A DNA stretch of 64,000 bases, taken from contig CM034141.1 of the NCBI GenBank assembly GCA_019914995.1, forward strand, positions 1,674,001 to 1,738,000, in the 5' to 3' direction. Of this stretch, positions 10,583 through 22,125 are shown piece after piece. Every line of letters starts with the position of its first letter. Position 1 is the first letter of the stretch. Under the pieces are notes generated by a model. That model was not told the origin of the DNA, made no database searches, and saw only the letters and a list, made by a program, of their open reading frames with translations. This stretch comes from Acanthochlamys bracteata (lineage: Eukaryota; Streptophyta; Magnoliopsida; Pandanales; Velloziaceae). The position numbers and the translations under genes were made by a program.

Positions 10583-13500
10583 ATGTTACCGGTTTGCTCG
10601 GCTGCATCAACTTGTTCTTCTCCACATCAGGTTATCATCTTTTTGTCATTTATTTACTTTTTTTGTAGTAGATAAAGCTTAAACTACATGTTTGTGAATT
10701 TGGTTTGATTATGTAGTTCAAAGCTAGGAATTAACATATAACAATTTGGTTCGCTAATTCTATTTTTTGTTAATCTTATATAAATAACAAATTTTACAAA
10801 GAAATTTCTTGCATTTTAGCTACAAAATTTTGTTTTTCTTTAAGGATTAATACGAAAGGGTTTACGTCATTGATGATTTCTTAGTAACTTTTTTCTTTTC
10901 TACAGGTTGGTCTTCTATGTTAGTTATGGTTGTGTTGCACAGGATTGTTTTCTTGAGTTTGATTTTTTAGGTAATTCCTGTAGAAGCCTAAAAATATTCT
11001 AGAACTTGATTTTAGCTGCATGTCATTGTTTACATATTTGGATAGTACATCAAATGATTGTTTACATATTTGAATGTGCGTATTTGCAATTGCAAAACTA
11101 TGTAGTTATGCAAATTTCTAAAGTACGTTGGTTGCATGTATTTGCAGATGTCTTTCATTGTAGGAGCAAGAACCTCATATCCATTTCAGAAGACCTTAGA
11201 GGATAGAGATGTATATGACGGAAAAAACAAATTTTCTTTCCAAAATGGAATTTGTGCTCGGCATTTACTATTTAAATGTCATAGTTCTATGAGGATGCAT
11301 CCTCTTGTTGTTGAAAAGCCTAATCAGACAAGTTCTTCAGATTCTTCTATATTGGCTCCCTATCCAAATAGCTCTGACGACATTGTGAGTAAGAATGGGG
11401 TCTTTCATAAGGAGAGGGAGAACTACAATGATAGTCCTATAGAGACTAATGATGTATATAATACAGTTGATGATCAGCAATTTATCAATGACTCCAGTTT
11501 AACTGGTCATCAACCTGTTGTAGGGAGCAATTCCAGTGCAACTACAGTGATAGCCGAACATGTACAGTCATCAAATAATGTGCCATCATCCACCTTGTCT
11601 AATAGTACTGAACTCTCACACTTTCAAGATCCTCTTGGTGAAAGTCCAAATGGTTTAGTAGACTCCACACTGCCTTCTGTGATGAGTAGTGTATCTAAGA
11701 ATGCAGTGCAGTCTGGTTCATTTGAGGAAGCAAGTAAGGGCATTTCGACTTTCAAAGAAAGCTTGGCTACTGACACGACAAGTGGCATCGTATCTAAGAG
11801 TATGGCAGAGGCTTCTGGTGTACTCGAGGACACTAGTAAGGGAACTTCATTTTTAAATGAAAGTATGGCAAGCGATACTTCAGCAGGCGGCATACCTGCC
11901 AGCAGGGAGCAGGTTTCTGATGCACTCGGTGAGGCTAGTAAGGGCATTGAGAAAATAAATGGTAGCATTGCAAATGACAGCACAACAGGCAGTTTATCTG
12001 AGAGTACAGTGCAGTCTTCTAGCACTCTGGACGATGCTAGCAAGAGCATTGCAAATTTAACTGAAAGCATTCAGCAATTGTTTTCTGAAATTAAGAAATC
12101 TGCAAGCACATCAATTGATAGAGCAGAAGAAGCTGCTGAAGGCACCTATAAGACAGTCACAGCTTCTATCACAGAAAAGGTTGATAATCTGAAAGAATCA
12201 CTTGATGGCGCACTAAATAAATTGTTATCTTCAATTGGTGGCTCTGAAGATAATACTAACGGGCCAGTGGCTGACTTCTCTAAGGGATTAGGCCAAAATA
12301 TGTCTCACTCAGGTGTAACTGCTGTTGGCATTCTAAGAAAGGCTATTGTCACTGTCGAAGGTTCTTTTGTCAATCTTGCAAAGGTTCTGGGCTATTCTTA
12401 TGGCTCGGCAAAGTCTGTTTTGCCAGCAGAGGTTAGGAATGTACTAAGTTTTACGGAAGAGAAAGCCTCTGAAATCCTAAGGCCTGTTGCAGCTGCTTCT
12501 CAGAAGGTATACTGATTGAATTAAGAAAAGTACAGATCTCATTTTCTCTTTTGTTGGGACATTTAAAATTGCTAGTTTAATAGTCTTGTCCGGATGCAGG
12601 TGTATATCCTTGTTGAGGGACTAGAAAAAAGTCTTGGTTTGGACCCCAGTGATCCATTAGTGCTAATTATACTTCTTTTAGGAAGTTCAGCTACTATTGG
12701 GTAATTCTCTGTTGAACTTCGCTTGTTCTCTCTAATAAAGCACCTAAACTAAAAAAATTCCATGGCATGCTTGTGACCAACAGGATTTTTTACTGGTGGT
12801 TTACCTATGGTGGATATTCTGGAGATTTAGATCCTGAACAAACGCTTCAGTTGTTAAAAGAAGACAATGCTGTACTCATTGATGTCCGGCCTGAGGCAAG
12901 AGACTGTAAATTTCACCAGCCTTTTCTTTCGTGTCACCATTCTTATACATCTCTTTGCAGTACTGTCTTCTTCTTTTGTCACTTCATTTTCCTTTTTGTC
13001 AATGAATTATTGTGCTCTTTAATATCATTTGACAGCTTATTAAATTCTTTCTTGCTATTCCTCAGATCTAAGATGAACCCTTTTCAAGAATGCATGTACT
13101 TGAATAGATTGGGAATATCTACTTGAAGTTTTCCTTCCTTTGATGATATACAAAATTTAGATAAACTTTAATACAAATCTATTCATTGTCCTCAAATAAT
13201 AAAAAGAAAAGAATCTATTCATTGTTTCACTGGACAGATCTGTTTGTATCATATGATCATTTATGCACATCTATCAATTAAATGCTGTTGCTGACTAATG
13301 CATGCCATTATCCAGGATCTCATATTAAGGGATGGTATTCCTGATTTGCGGCGAGCTGCACGGTTTAAGTATGCAAGTATTTCGATCCCTGAGGTCAGTC
13401 AGTTTTCCTTCAATGAATTCACAGATATCTGTGCTCATCGGTTTAGGTATAAATAACATTTTTAATTCAGTCACTTAATTGGTTGATTATACATTGACAC

Positions 13501-16500
13501 TAATGATGACTTCATTGATTATTTTATCTGATGTGTTGAAGTGCAAAGTAAGAATTCCTGGTACTTTAATGTGATACCTAGGAAATGCAATCTTGTACTA
13601 CATAAAAAGTATAAATTCTTCAGAGGATGAAAAAATATTGGAGGCTATGCTGGAAGATTCATACCATAAGATATGTTTACTGATTAGGAGTTCAAGAGAT
13701 GTCTCCGCTTATTTCGCTTCATAGTAGTTTTCCTACACGAGGTGTATCAATTGCTTACTTTTCTATTCTTCATTTCTGGTGAGGGGTAGTTTTAGTTATT
13801 CACTTTATGCTATGCTTTTAATGATACTCAGGTTGACGGTTCAATGAGGAAGCTACTGAAAAGTGGGAGAGACATCAATGATGCGTTACTTGCAATTCTT
13901 ATTCGTAACCTGAAAATTGTTAAAGTATGTTTAGTGGGTTACATCTATGAATATGTCCAATTACTTACTCTCTATTCTTGTGAATTGCAGTAATAATTTT
14001 GGGTAACATAGGTTCTGGTACCTGTACAGGATGGATCTAAAGTAATTGTTATGGATGCTGATGGTGGTCAGTCCAAAGCTATTGCAAGGGTCTTAAGAAG
14101 TGTTGGAGTCAAGGTAACTTATGAGCTTGCAGATAGCTCTAATATATATTCATTGCTCTTTGTTGCTCGATTGGAAAGTTGGGTCTGAATCATTTAAATC
14201 AGAAACCATATCTAGTTCGGGGTGGCTTTCAATCATGGATAAGAGGTGGTTTCAGGATCAAAGAGTCCAGACCTGAGTCAGCTTTAACTGTATTAAATGA
14301 GGTAATTATGTTTATGTTTTTTTCCTCTAACCAGATCAATCTGGCATCAGAATCCATATCTAGTCCAAGTTGGCTTTTGGTCTGTAGTAAAAGGTTAAGT
14401 ACACAGCACAGAGTTCCATCAGTTGCAAATTACTTTCTGTATAAGCAATTTAAATGGTTTCAATTTCCCCATTCAGTAATGTTCTGCCATACCTTGATTT
14501 GTGATTTGTTACTATCAACTACAATGACAATCACAATTAGCTGCAGCAGAAATTCTTGTGTGGTCCAAAAAATTCTTCGGCAATCATTTTATTTTTAAAA
14601 AGAACCATAGCAAATGGTTAAATAGCTAAGTTTGTCCATGAATTCTAGACGAATCTTTAATTACCTTATCCATTATCAAAAGCCTTTCATGTAAGTTGTT
14701 TTGTATAAAGACAATTCTGTTATCACAATTCCATATGGAATCATGGTAAGTTTATTTGATATTCAAATTTAGACAATTTATGGGAGCACCTGAATACAGA
14801 ATTTTCATAATTATCTTCCTGATAAGCACAAGATGACATAATCATGTAGATAGTGCCCTAACTCTCAAGTAAGCCATTGGAAATACCATAATACACAGAA
14901 CTGTTAGCTATTGCACTATATGGCTTTTGTGTATTAATAATGGGAGAGACGATGCGGGTTGACTATTGCTGGTATCAACTTCTTATTCCAAATTCTGCAT
15001 GAGATGATACATTTCATTAGTATTAACATCATCTACATTCTTATTGCATCTTGCATGCTATGAAATATTTGCAGGAGGCTGAGGCAATCCTTGAGGAAAT
15101 ACGACCTACCCCAACACTTATTATAGGATATAGCTTGGTAAGTTAACTGTATTCTCATCTTTGTGATATGTTAAAATGATTCTTGAAAACTAGTGTATAT
15201 AAACGGAACAGCCCCTATGAATGTCTTGAGGCGGTAAGTTGCTAAGTGGATCTTAAATTAGTGAAGTCTATCTTGGTCCCTTTGTTGGGTGTTCTTTTGT
15301 TGATATACCTGATTTACTTCATGGTACATTCCTTATCATCCTTCTCTGGCATAATATTTCAAGTGGGCAATATATCTTTGATACAAGATCATTACCTCCA
15401 ACTGAGTTTCTTCTGCTCTGCTGCTTTCATCCTGCAAGAATGCTGTCTCTCACATATTATGGCAGCAACAGGCCCACTAGTTTCCCAAGTGTCAACTGGA
15501 GGGACGTTCAATTAGTTTCAAGTCTTCTCTTCAAACATAATATAACCAAATATGTATAAGGTTGTAGCTTTTTGAAGATCTTAGTTTACAGGGAGAATCA
15601 CTGATTTGTGACTGAGTTTCCCTTTAATGTTCTGCTCTTTGGCACTTTCTAAGCATTTCTTACAAATTCAACATAAAAACTTTGTTTGGTCTATTTGCAG
15701 GCTGCTTCTGCAGGCATCTATGCATTACTTGGTGAGCAGCTTTATTCTTTAACTTTTGAAATTTATTTTGAAGAAAAATCTTATGTTTTACATACTCTAC
15801 TAAAAAATTGTTGTTAACATGAATTAAAAGACATAAAACTTCCTAATTAAAAGCTCTTCAGGTGTTCTGCTCGCATATAGGAACCTGTTTACTTAAGATG
15901 TAACATTTTGTTAATATAGCATTCATTCTTCTGTTTTCCTGTGACCCTTGTTAAGATGCTAACTTAGAAATGGAGGTTTCGTTGACTGCCTTTCTTCACA
16001 CTTGACTGACATCTGTACACTGTACTTGCGAGCATGTCCATAGAAAAAGTTCCATGCTTCTCACTTCTTTGTTCAGATGTGGCCAGATGAAAGCATTCCT
16101 CTGTAAGCTTAATTAAATCTAGAGATAAGCACATCCACATAAAAGCATGCTAATATTTCTGGAGCCCGCTACCTTTACCTGATTGTAGCTGGCATTATGA
16201 AACTTGGAGGTTGGAGCTCTTATAGCAACTAGCATTAGTGAAGTTGATCTCTGGAAATGGAACCAGAAAGAAACCAAACCTTTCAGATTAGATCCATGTT
16301 TTTATGGCTTTTCATTGTTATTGCAGAATGGGAGACGACACTGCAACTGGTTGGCCTTATTGGCATTGGCCAGGTGAGCCACTTGACATAGAATTAACTG
16401 TCCCTCAAAACTGCATCTTCTTTAATCTTTAATCGCATTGAAGCTGCTTTGGAATGTAACCTTGGACTGCACATGCTATTCGCACAATCATCTATTTCTT

Positions 16501-17346
16501 ATATCAGACCCTATAATTTCCTATAGTCTATCTTATGCAATTTTAATATTAATAGTTCTTACTATGGACTTAAATTTAACTTCTACTGTTCTCGATTATA
16601 CTTTGTTTTATGCATATTCAGACCATATATCGACGTGTTTCTTCCTATGAGGATTCTGAAGATCTGAAGAAAGACTTGAGGTAAGTAACGTGCATCTCTG
16701 GGTCAAGAAATGTATGCATTATGAGAATGCTTTCTGTGTAACTTCTTAACTTGTTCGTGGATTCAGTTCTACTGCCATTAATGAGCTAGTAACCGAAGCT
16801 AAAATTCTGACTGTGCCGTAAGCATGATGTGCGCTGATATGATAGGAAACCCATCAAAATGTAATCGCTAGCTTCTTCAGAAGCCATTTTCAGTTAAAGA
16901 TGAAAAATCCAAAATTCATCTAAGAGTATTATTGCATAATAATTTGGTTATGCTAGCTGAGTACTTTTAGCATCAGTACATTATCTGAAATGCTAAGAAT
17001 GTGGTCATTTCATGTACAGCATACCCAAATCCTTGGTTTCCTTAAGTAATACTAACAAATAAATCCTTTATTTCCTGCACTGTAGTTTATGTTAACACAT
17101 GAATTTCTTTTTCTTGTCAGCTTGCTGCTAGCTCCTGTGATTGTAGGTGCTGAAGCATTTTCTTGGGTTGCTAGAAAGCTGGAACCGAACAGGATCGGGC
17201 TGCCTACATCACCGTCATCCACAGCAGTCCAAGATAGAGTGCTACAAGCAGCTGCAAAGCATGAGTCTCAACCTTCTGATTCAGAGGAATCTCAGGTGCT
17301 ACCTAGTGAAGAGTCCAATGAAAATTTGGATCTCACCGAGGCATAG
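10583..17346 (+). CDS. Long CAS-like protein with rhodanese-like domain (At3g59780 type)
   Basis: Thirteen exons join in frame to 799 residues: 10583-10630, 11148-12506, 12600-12700, 12784-12895, 13316-13393, 13832-13924, 14030-14113, 14203-14301, 15075-15137, 15701-15731, 16327-16373, 16622-16680 and 17121-17346. Exon 1 supplies MLPVCSAAST, likely the start of a plastid transit peptide. Residues about 170-330 are Ser/Thr-rich imperfect repeats (EASKGI..ES.A.D). A membrane segment (residues about 487-505, LIILLLGSSATIG) precedes the rhodanese-like fold, which begins YGGYSGDLDPEQTLQLL and AVLIDVRPE. The catalytic Cys loop is replaced by VMDADGGQSKA, so sulfurtransferase activity is unlikely. 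Two or three more hydrophobic segments and an acidic tail follow. This is the layout of Arabidopsis At3g59780, a larger relative of the thylakoid calcium sensor CAS. Intron 4 uses a GC donor (12896). Confidence 0.88.
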
Positions 17347-17492
17347 ATTTTAACTCTCAATGACAACTATGGACCTTACTTCGCAAAGGTCTCTAGCAGA
17401 AAGCAACTACAGATTTTAATTGCAGCTTTATTTAAAGGTACAAAGTGCCCAAAGAGGTCTTAAAGATAAGTGATGTACCCTGCTAACATTGT

Positions 17493-17566
17493 GGTGTCGT
17501 GGTGTAGTTGGTTATCACGTCAGTCTAACACACTGAAGGTCTCCGGTTCGAGTCCGGGCGACGCCA
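17493..17566 (+). tRNA. tRNA-Val (anticodon AAC)
   Basis: The acceptor GGTGTCG (17493-17499) pairs with CGACGCC (17559-17565, one G-T pair), leaving discriminator A at 17566. The D arm contains GTAGTTGGTTATCAC. The anticodon stem TCAGT/ACTGA encloses loop CTAACAC with anticodon AAC at 17527-17529. The T arm has the B-box GGTTCGAGTCC. No intron. A T-rich stretch follows at 17570-17600, suitable for Pol III termination. Confidence 0.95.
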
Positions 17567-17669
17567 ATTCTGCTTCTTTCTTCTTTCTTCTTTCCTTTGT
17601 TTATTTGATTAGCATGTCATCCATTTTAACATGCTTAGAGCGAGAGGCTCTCTATGATGAATGGTAATT

Positions 17670-18078
17670 GGAATTATAAGTGAAAATACGGGCAGGTCTG
17701 CGGTTTGGTGTGGGTAATCGGTTTAGAATTTGTCTCGGTCAGTGACAGAATCGAGCCGTCTGGTCTGATATTATAGACAATATCAATATTTGGTTTTGGG
17801 TTACTATTTCATTATTAATCAATAATGACCCGTTAAATTAAAAATATTTTTAAATATTATATTTTATAGTAAAAGATATTTTTTAAATAAAATTTTAATA
17901 TTAATTCTTATTTTAATAATAATTAAATTATTTTTAAATTTTTATTTTTAATTATATATAATAAAAAAAATTGATAAATAGATCTGATCAGATTATGAAA
18001 AATAAAATCTGATCAGGCTTGCTCGACTTAGGTGTTGAAACTAGGCTGACCCGTTCATCTATATTTACACCTATATAA
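17670..18078. mobile_element. hAT-type MITE-like element, ends only partly resolved
   Basis: The left end (TAAGTGAAAATACGGGCAGG) and the right end read in reverse (TAGGTGTAAATATAGATGAA) are imperfect inverted repeats. GGTCTG/CTGATCAG words lie inside and the core is AT-rich. This resembles the 574-bp hAT MITE at 55068. No clean 8-bp duplication was found. Confidence 0.4.
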
Positions 18079-18104
18079 TTGGATCTATTAGAAGTCACTT
18101 TGAT

Positions 18105-18345
18105 TTTTTAAAGGTTATTTAGAAGTGCATTTTAAAAGTGCTTCACTAAAATAAAAAATATTTTTATTTTATTTTAAAATATTAGTTCTATTTTTATTTT
18201 AAAAAATAAATAATATTAATAATTCATAATGTATAATTTTTTTATATTTTTTAAATTTTTAAATAAATTTTATTGAAAATATAAAATTGAGAAGTTAAAA
18301 GTGTTTTTAAAAGCAATGTCAAATACACCTCCAAGGGAGATCCCA
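18105..18345. mobile_element. MITE-like AT-rich element
   Basis: The left end GGTTATTTAGAAGTGC and the right end in reverse, GGAGGTGTATTTGACATTGC, are weak inverted repeats around the common AT-rich core (TTTTTAAATTTTTAAATAAA). Boundaries are approximate. Confidence 0.4.
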
Positions 18346-18559
18346 GCTACTACTTTTGCTAGACACATGTATTAGATTATGCTTCTTCCAAGAGGTGCAA
18401 AAACAAGTATGACTAAACGCGCCTACCCCGTTTCCTCAGGTCAGATTGGGTTAAATAAGTTAGATTAGTTTCTAACTTTTTTTTTTTTACATAATTAGTT
18501 ACTTGTTTGTTTATGGAAATAAATATAAAAAAATAAAATAGACAAAAAAGGACAGACTT

Positions 18560-18745
18560 TCAACCGTGATAAAGTTGAATTTTATTCACATAGCAGCGTC
18601 TATTTTATATCGTAAAATTTTATTAGTATTTATTTTAATAATTATTATAAAATAAAAATAGACTTCTTTTTTTAATATAGATAAAAATATTTTTTTATTT
18701 TTTAAAGTATTTTTTATAAGCACTCCTAAATACGCTTTAATAATT
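18560..18745. mobile_element. MITE-like AT-rich element, right end clear
   Basis: It ends AAGCACTCCTAAATACGC followed by TTTAA, the typical right terminus of this window's Tourist-like family. The left end is not resolved. Confidence 0.35.
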
Positions 18746-19096
18746 AGTTGGCTTTACTCCTAAGAGTGCTTTTTTATTTTTCATTTAACTTTTTATTTTC
18801 CAAAATTTTTTATAATATTATAAAAATATTATAAATATCTAACAATATTTAAATAAATTATATATTATATATTATATATATATATATATAATTTTAATTT
18901 TCAAGTTGTAAAAACCTATTTTAAAAAAATTTCACCATAATTATTATAAAATTTCTTATTTCAAAACAAAATCCATCCACGGGCTACAAGCCTACAAGGT
19001 TGGCCGATCTTCTTCTGGATGTGTTGGTAGTGTGTTTGGAGAAATTTTTGTTCCCCAAATGCACTACAGAGTAAAGTAAAACGCAGAATAACGTGT

Positions 19097-19588
19097 TTGG
19101 ATGAAACGCTATGTATCAAACGCGTTGGTTATACCAAACGCGCTGGTTTATGTAATTACAATTCTATTAGAACTTTATCTCATATTTACAAAATTGCTAT
19201 AGCTACGCAAAACCCTATCTGCGCTCGTCTCATCTCTTCTATTCGCGGCCTTCTCGATGCAGATCCCTCTTTGCGTTTGTCTCTCAATCGTTTGCCTTCT
19301 CAACAATTTTTTCTTCGAACTCCAGACAACAAGTTCAATCCTTCACCTCTCTCGGCTGCCGCCGCATTGGAGCTTCCGATTTTCTTTTCCCAAATTTTGG
19401 ATACGAAGTTGTGTGCATCTCCGCGAGAAGAGGCCGACATCACCAGCTTCTTTAAGGTAAGATTTTCCTTACCGGTATTGTTTTCGACATTTGTACTCTT
19501 AATTTCGTATTTATTTCTTAATTTCTGCGAATTGATTATATCCGAATACCACAGTTGCTGTGTTTGTACTGATTTGTTAGTTGTTTAA
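19097..19588 (+). other. Gene-like open exon with donor site, possibly TE leader or captured exon
   Basis: An open frame with higher GC than its surroundings runs to a consensus donor AAG/GTAAGA at 19456-19462. The readable stretch includes ARLISSIRGLLDADPSL and SPLSAAAALELPIFF. I do not recognise a family. No ATG in this frame begins it. It could be the non-coding or coding leader exon of the Harbinger element spliced onto ORF1, or a captured host exon. The splice partner is unknown. Confidence 0.3.
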
Positions 19589-19959
19589 TTGAATTTCTGT
19601 TATAAGTTGCTGTCTTTGTACTGATTTGGAGTTCGTATTGGACAGTCTTGGTTTAGTGTTCGTTCCAATAAACTGCTGAAATTTGTTTTATCATTGTTGA
19701 TTCTAGAGCTATTTCGAATTTTCTGAGCTAATTTATTTAGTGTTCTAAGCTTCATTATTTTGTCATTGTTGATTCCGGAGTTTTGTCATGGTACAAAAAA
19801 GAATTTTACACTAGCATTCTGATTTTGTCATTGTGTGTTGATGAATGCCTAGCATCATAATTCTAAACAAATTTTCTATTTAGAATTAACACAGATGCAA
19901 TATATAGTATTTGTGTAGAATTAACACAGATGCAAATATAATCACAACTTTTTGTTAGC

Positions 19960-21080
19960 TGTTTTAGCAAAAACATATGCAATATGTATTGCTGTGTTCA
20001 GCAAAAGTTTTGGATGTTTGAAATTATTTTGGTTTTTATTTTTGCACTAAACTTTCACCCTACACTTTATGCTACAGGTATATGCTAGTATAGTATAAAC
20101 TAGTAAAAAATTTTTGTATTAACTTTATACTAGAAGTGCATCATTAGTATACAACTTTTACATTACACATTAGATAAAATAAATAAGTTAGTGTAAATTT
20201 TTTGTAGTAACTTCTATACTACAAGCATTTGGTAGTATACTATTAGAGGAGAATGTTAGTCAATGATCTGGTCTATTCTAGACCTCCCCTACCTATATAA
20301 AGTGCCCCATCTCGTTCGAGAACAAGCCCTTTCTTTGTTATACTAAACTCTATACCTACAAGTATATGCTAGTATAAAATTCTTTTACTACACTTAAATT
20401 TACAAGTTTAAGCTAGTATAATATATTTGGACTGATGCTTACTTATACTACAAATGTATGCTAGTACACATTTTCTTTGTACTAAACTTTATATTACAAG
20501 TGTATAGCTAGAATAAAATTAGATAATTGCATCTAATTTTTAGTAATAAAATAAAAATTTTGGTATTCTGCTTTAGCAAAAACAGATGCAATATCTGTTG
20601 TTGTTATTAGCAAAGTTGTTGGATATGTTTTCGAAATAGTTTTATTTTCTATATTGGCTTATGTTATTTTGTTTTAGCAATAGAATCTGATTTTTAGCAA
20701 TAAAATCACAATAATCTGTTTTTTGTTTTAGCAAAAACAGATATTATATGTATTGCTGTTTTAAGCAACAGTTTTGGATATGTTTGAAAATTGGATTGGT
20801 TTCTGTTTTTGCATATATTTTTCTGTTTTAGCAATTGAATCTGATTTTTAGCAATAAAATCATAATTACCTATTTTCTGTTTTAGCAAAATCAGATGCTA
20901 TATGTATTGCTGTTTTTAGCAACAATTTTGGATATGTTTGAAAAATTGGATTGGTTTCTGTGTTTACACTAAACTTTATACGACATGTGTATACTTAGTA
21001 TAAACTTTCACCCTACACTTTATGCTACAGGTATATGCTAGTATAGTATAAACTAGTAAAAAGTTTTTGTATGAACTTTG
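19960..21080. repeat. Interspersed long-unit repeats inside the Harbinger region
   Basis: A ~90-bp unit (TTTTAGCAAAAACAGAT, then ATGTATTGCTGTTTT, TTTTGGATATGTTTGAAA and GGTTTCTGTTTTTGC) recurs at about 19966, 20563, 20717 and 20876. Separately, a ~95-bp block beginning AAACTTTCACCCTACAC is present at 20049 and again at 21002, an offset of 953 bp. A CTATATAAA TATA-like word sits at about 20294. No coding frame is maintained. Confidence 0.75.
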
Positions 21081-21109
21081 TACTAGAAGTGTATAACTTC
21101 TTTTGAAGA

Positions 21110-21970
21110 AGCTTTTTGCTTTTTGAGGACAGGGGCAGTAGAGTTTTTGTTAAGGTGCAGGCAAGGTTGACGAATTTTTTTGTTAGAGGGGACTGTAGAG
21201 TTTTTTTGTTAGAGGGGGCAGTAGAACTTTTCCGTTAGGAGGGGGCAGTAGGGGGGAGTTTTCCTACAGCAAGGTTGTGAATTTTTTTTGTTAGAAAAAA
21301 GGCAGAGAATTTTTACATTGGGAGGGCGAGAATTTTTTTTTTGTTAGGGGGACATGAGGGGGAGTTCTCTTATAGCAAGGTTGGGGAATGTTTTTGTTAG
21401 GGGGGGTGTAAAATTGTTTTGTTAGAAAGAGAGGGCAGTAGAATTTTCCTACTGTGATAAAGGCGATGAGATTTTTTTGTTAGGGGGACAGAGAGGAGAT
21501 TTCTCCCTCTGGGGGATGAGAAGGAGGAGTTCTCCTACTGAAGGTTGGGAAATGTTTTTTGTTAGGGGGCTGTAAAATTTTTTTTGTTAGAGAGGGGAGA
21601 GGCGGTAGAGAGTTTTCCTACAGCAGTGGGGGCAATAGAATTTTTTGTTAGAGGGAGCAGTAGGAGAGAGTTCTCCTATATCAAGGTTGGGGAATGTTTT
21701 TGTTAGGGGGGCTGTAAAATTTTTTTGTTAGAGAAAGGGGGGGGGGGCAGTAGAATTTTTTTATTAAGGGTGGCAGTAGATTTTTTTTTTTGTTTGGAGC
21801 AGTGAGAGTTTTTTAAGGGGGAAGAGAAATGTTTTGTTGCTTGAGGCGATGGGGAGTTTTCCCTCTGTGAGTTGATGAATTTTTTGTAAGGAGGGACAGT
21901 AGAATTTTTTTGTTAGCGGGGCAGTAGAATTTTGTTAGGGGGCAGGGGTAGTAGAGTTTTCATAGGTAAG
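21110..21970 (+). repeat. G/T-rich, C-poor higher-order repeat array
   Basis: About 860 bp are built from short modules such as TTTTTTGTTAGAGGGGG, GGCAGTAGAATTTTT, GGAGTTCTCCTA and CAAGGTTGGGGAATG. Longer blocks combining these modules begin near 21250, 21360, 21525 and 21665. The plus strand has many runs of three or more G and very little C. The unit is too degenerate to be a young tandem repeat. Confidence 0.8.
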
Positions 21971-22125
21971 TAGCATAACATAACTGTGGTGAAGAATTTG
22001 CGTGCTTCATAGATAAATAGTTTCATATAAGATTATAACTGAGTAGCATAGTTGTTGTAATTTTTGTTGTGGTAGCTTATTTACGATATTTACGACATAA
22101 GATTTTTGTTGATTATACATCATAG

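Noticed and set aside
11624-12070. 148-codon minus-strand frame opposite exon 2 of the CAS-like gene
   Set aside because: It mirrors the Ser/Thr/Ala-rich repeats of the sense gene; low-complexity shadow.
20245-20345. TATA-bearing promoter-like block (CTATATAAA) with a leader-like tail
   Set aside because: No coding frame or family signature follows within the repeat region; a lone TATA-like word in AT-rich DNA is weak evidence.
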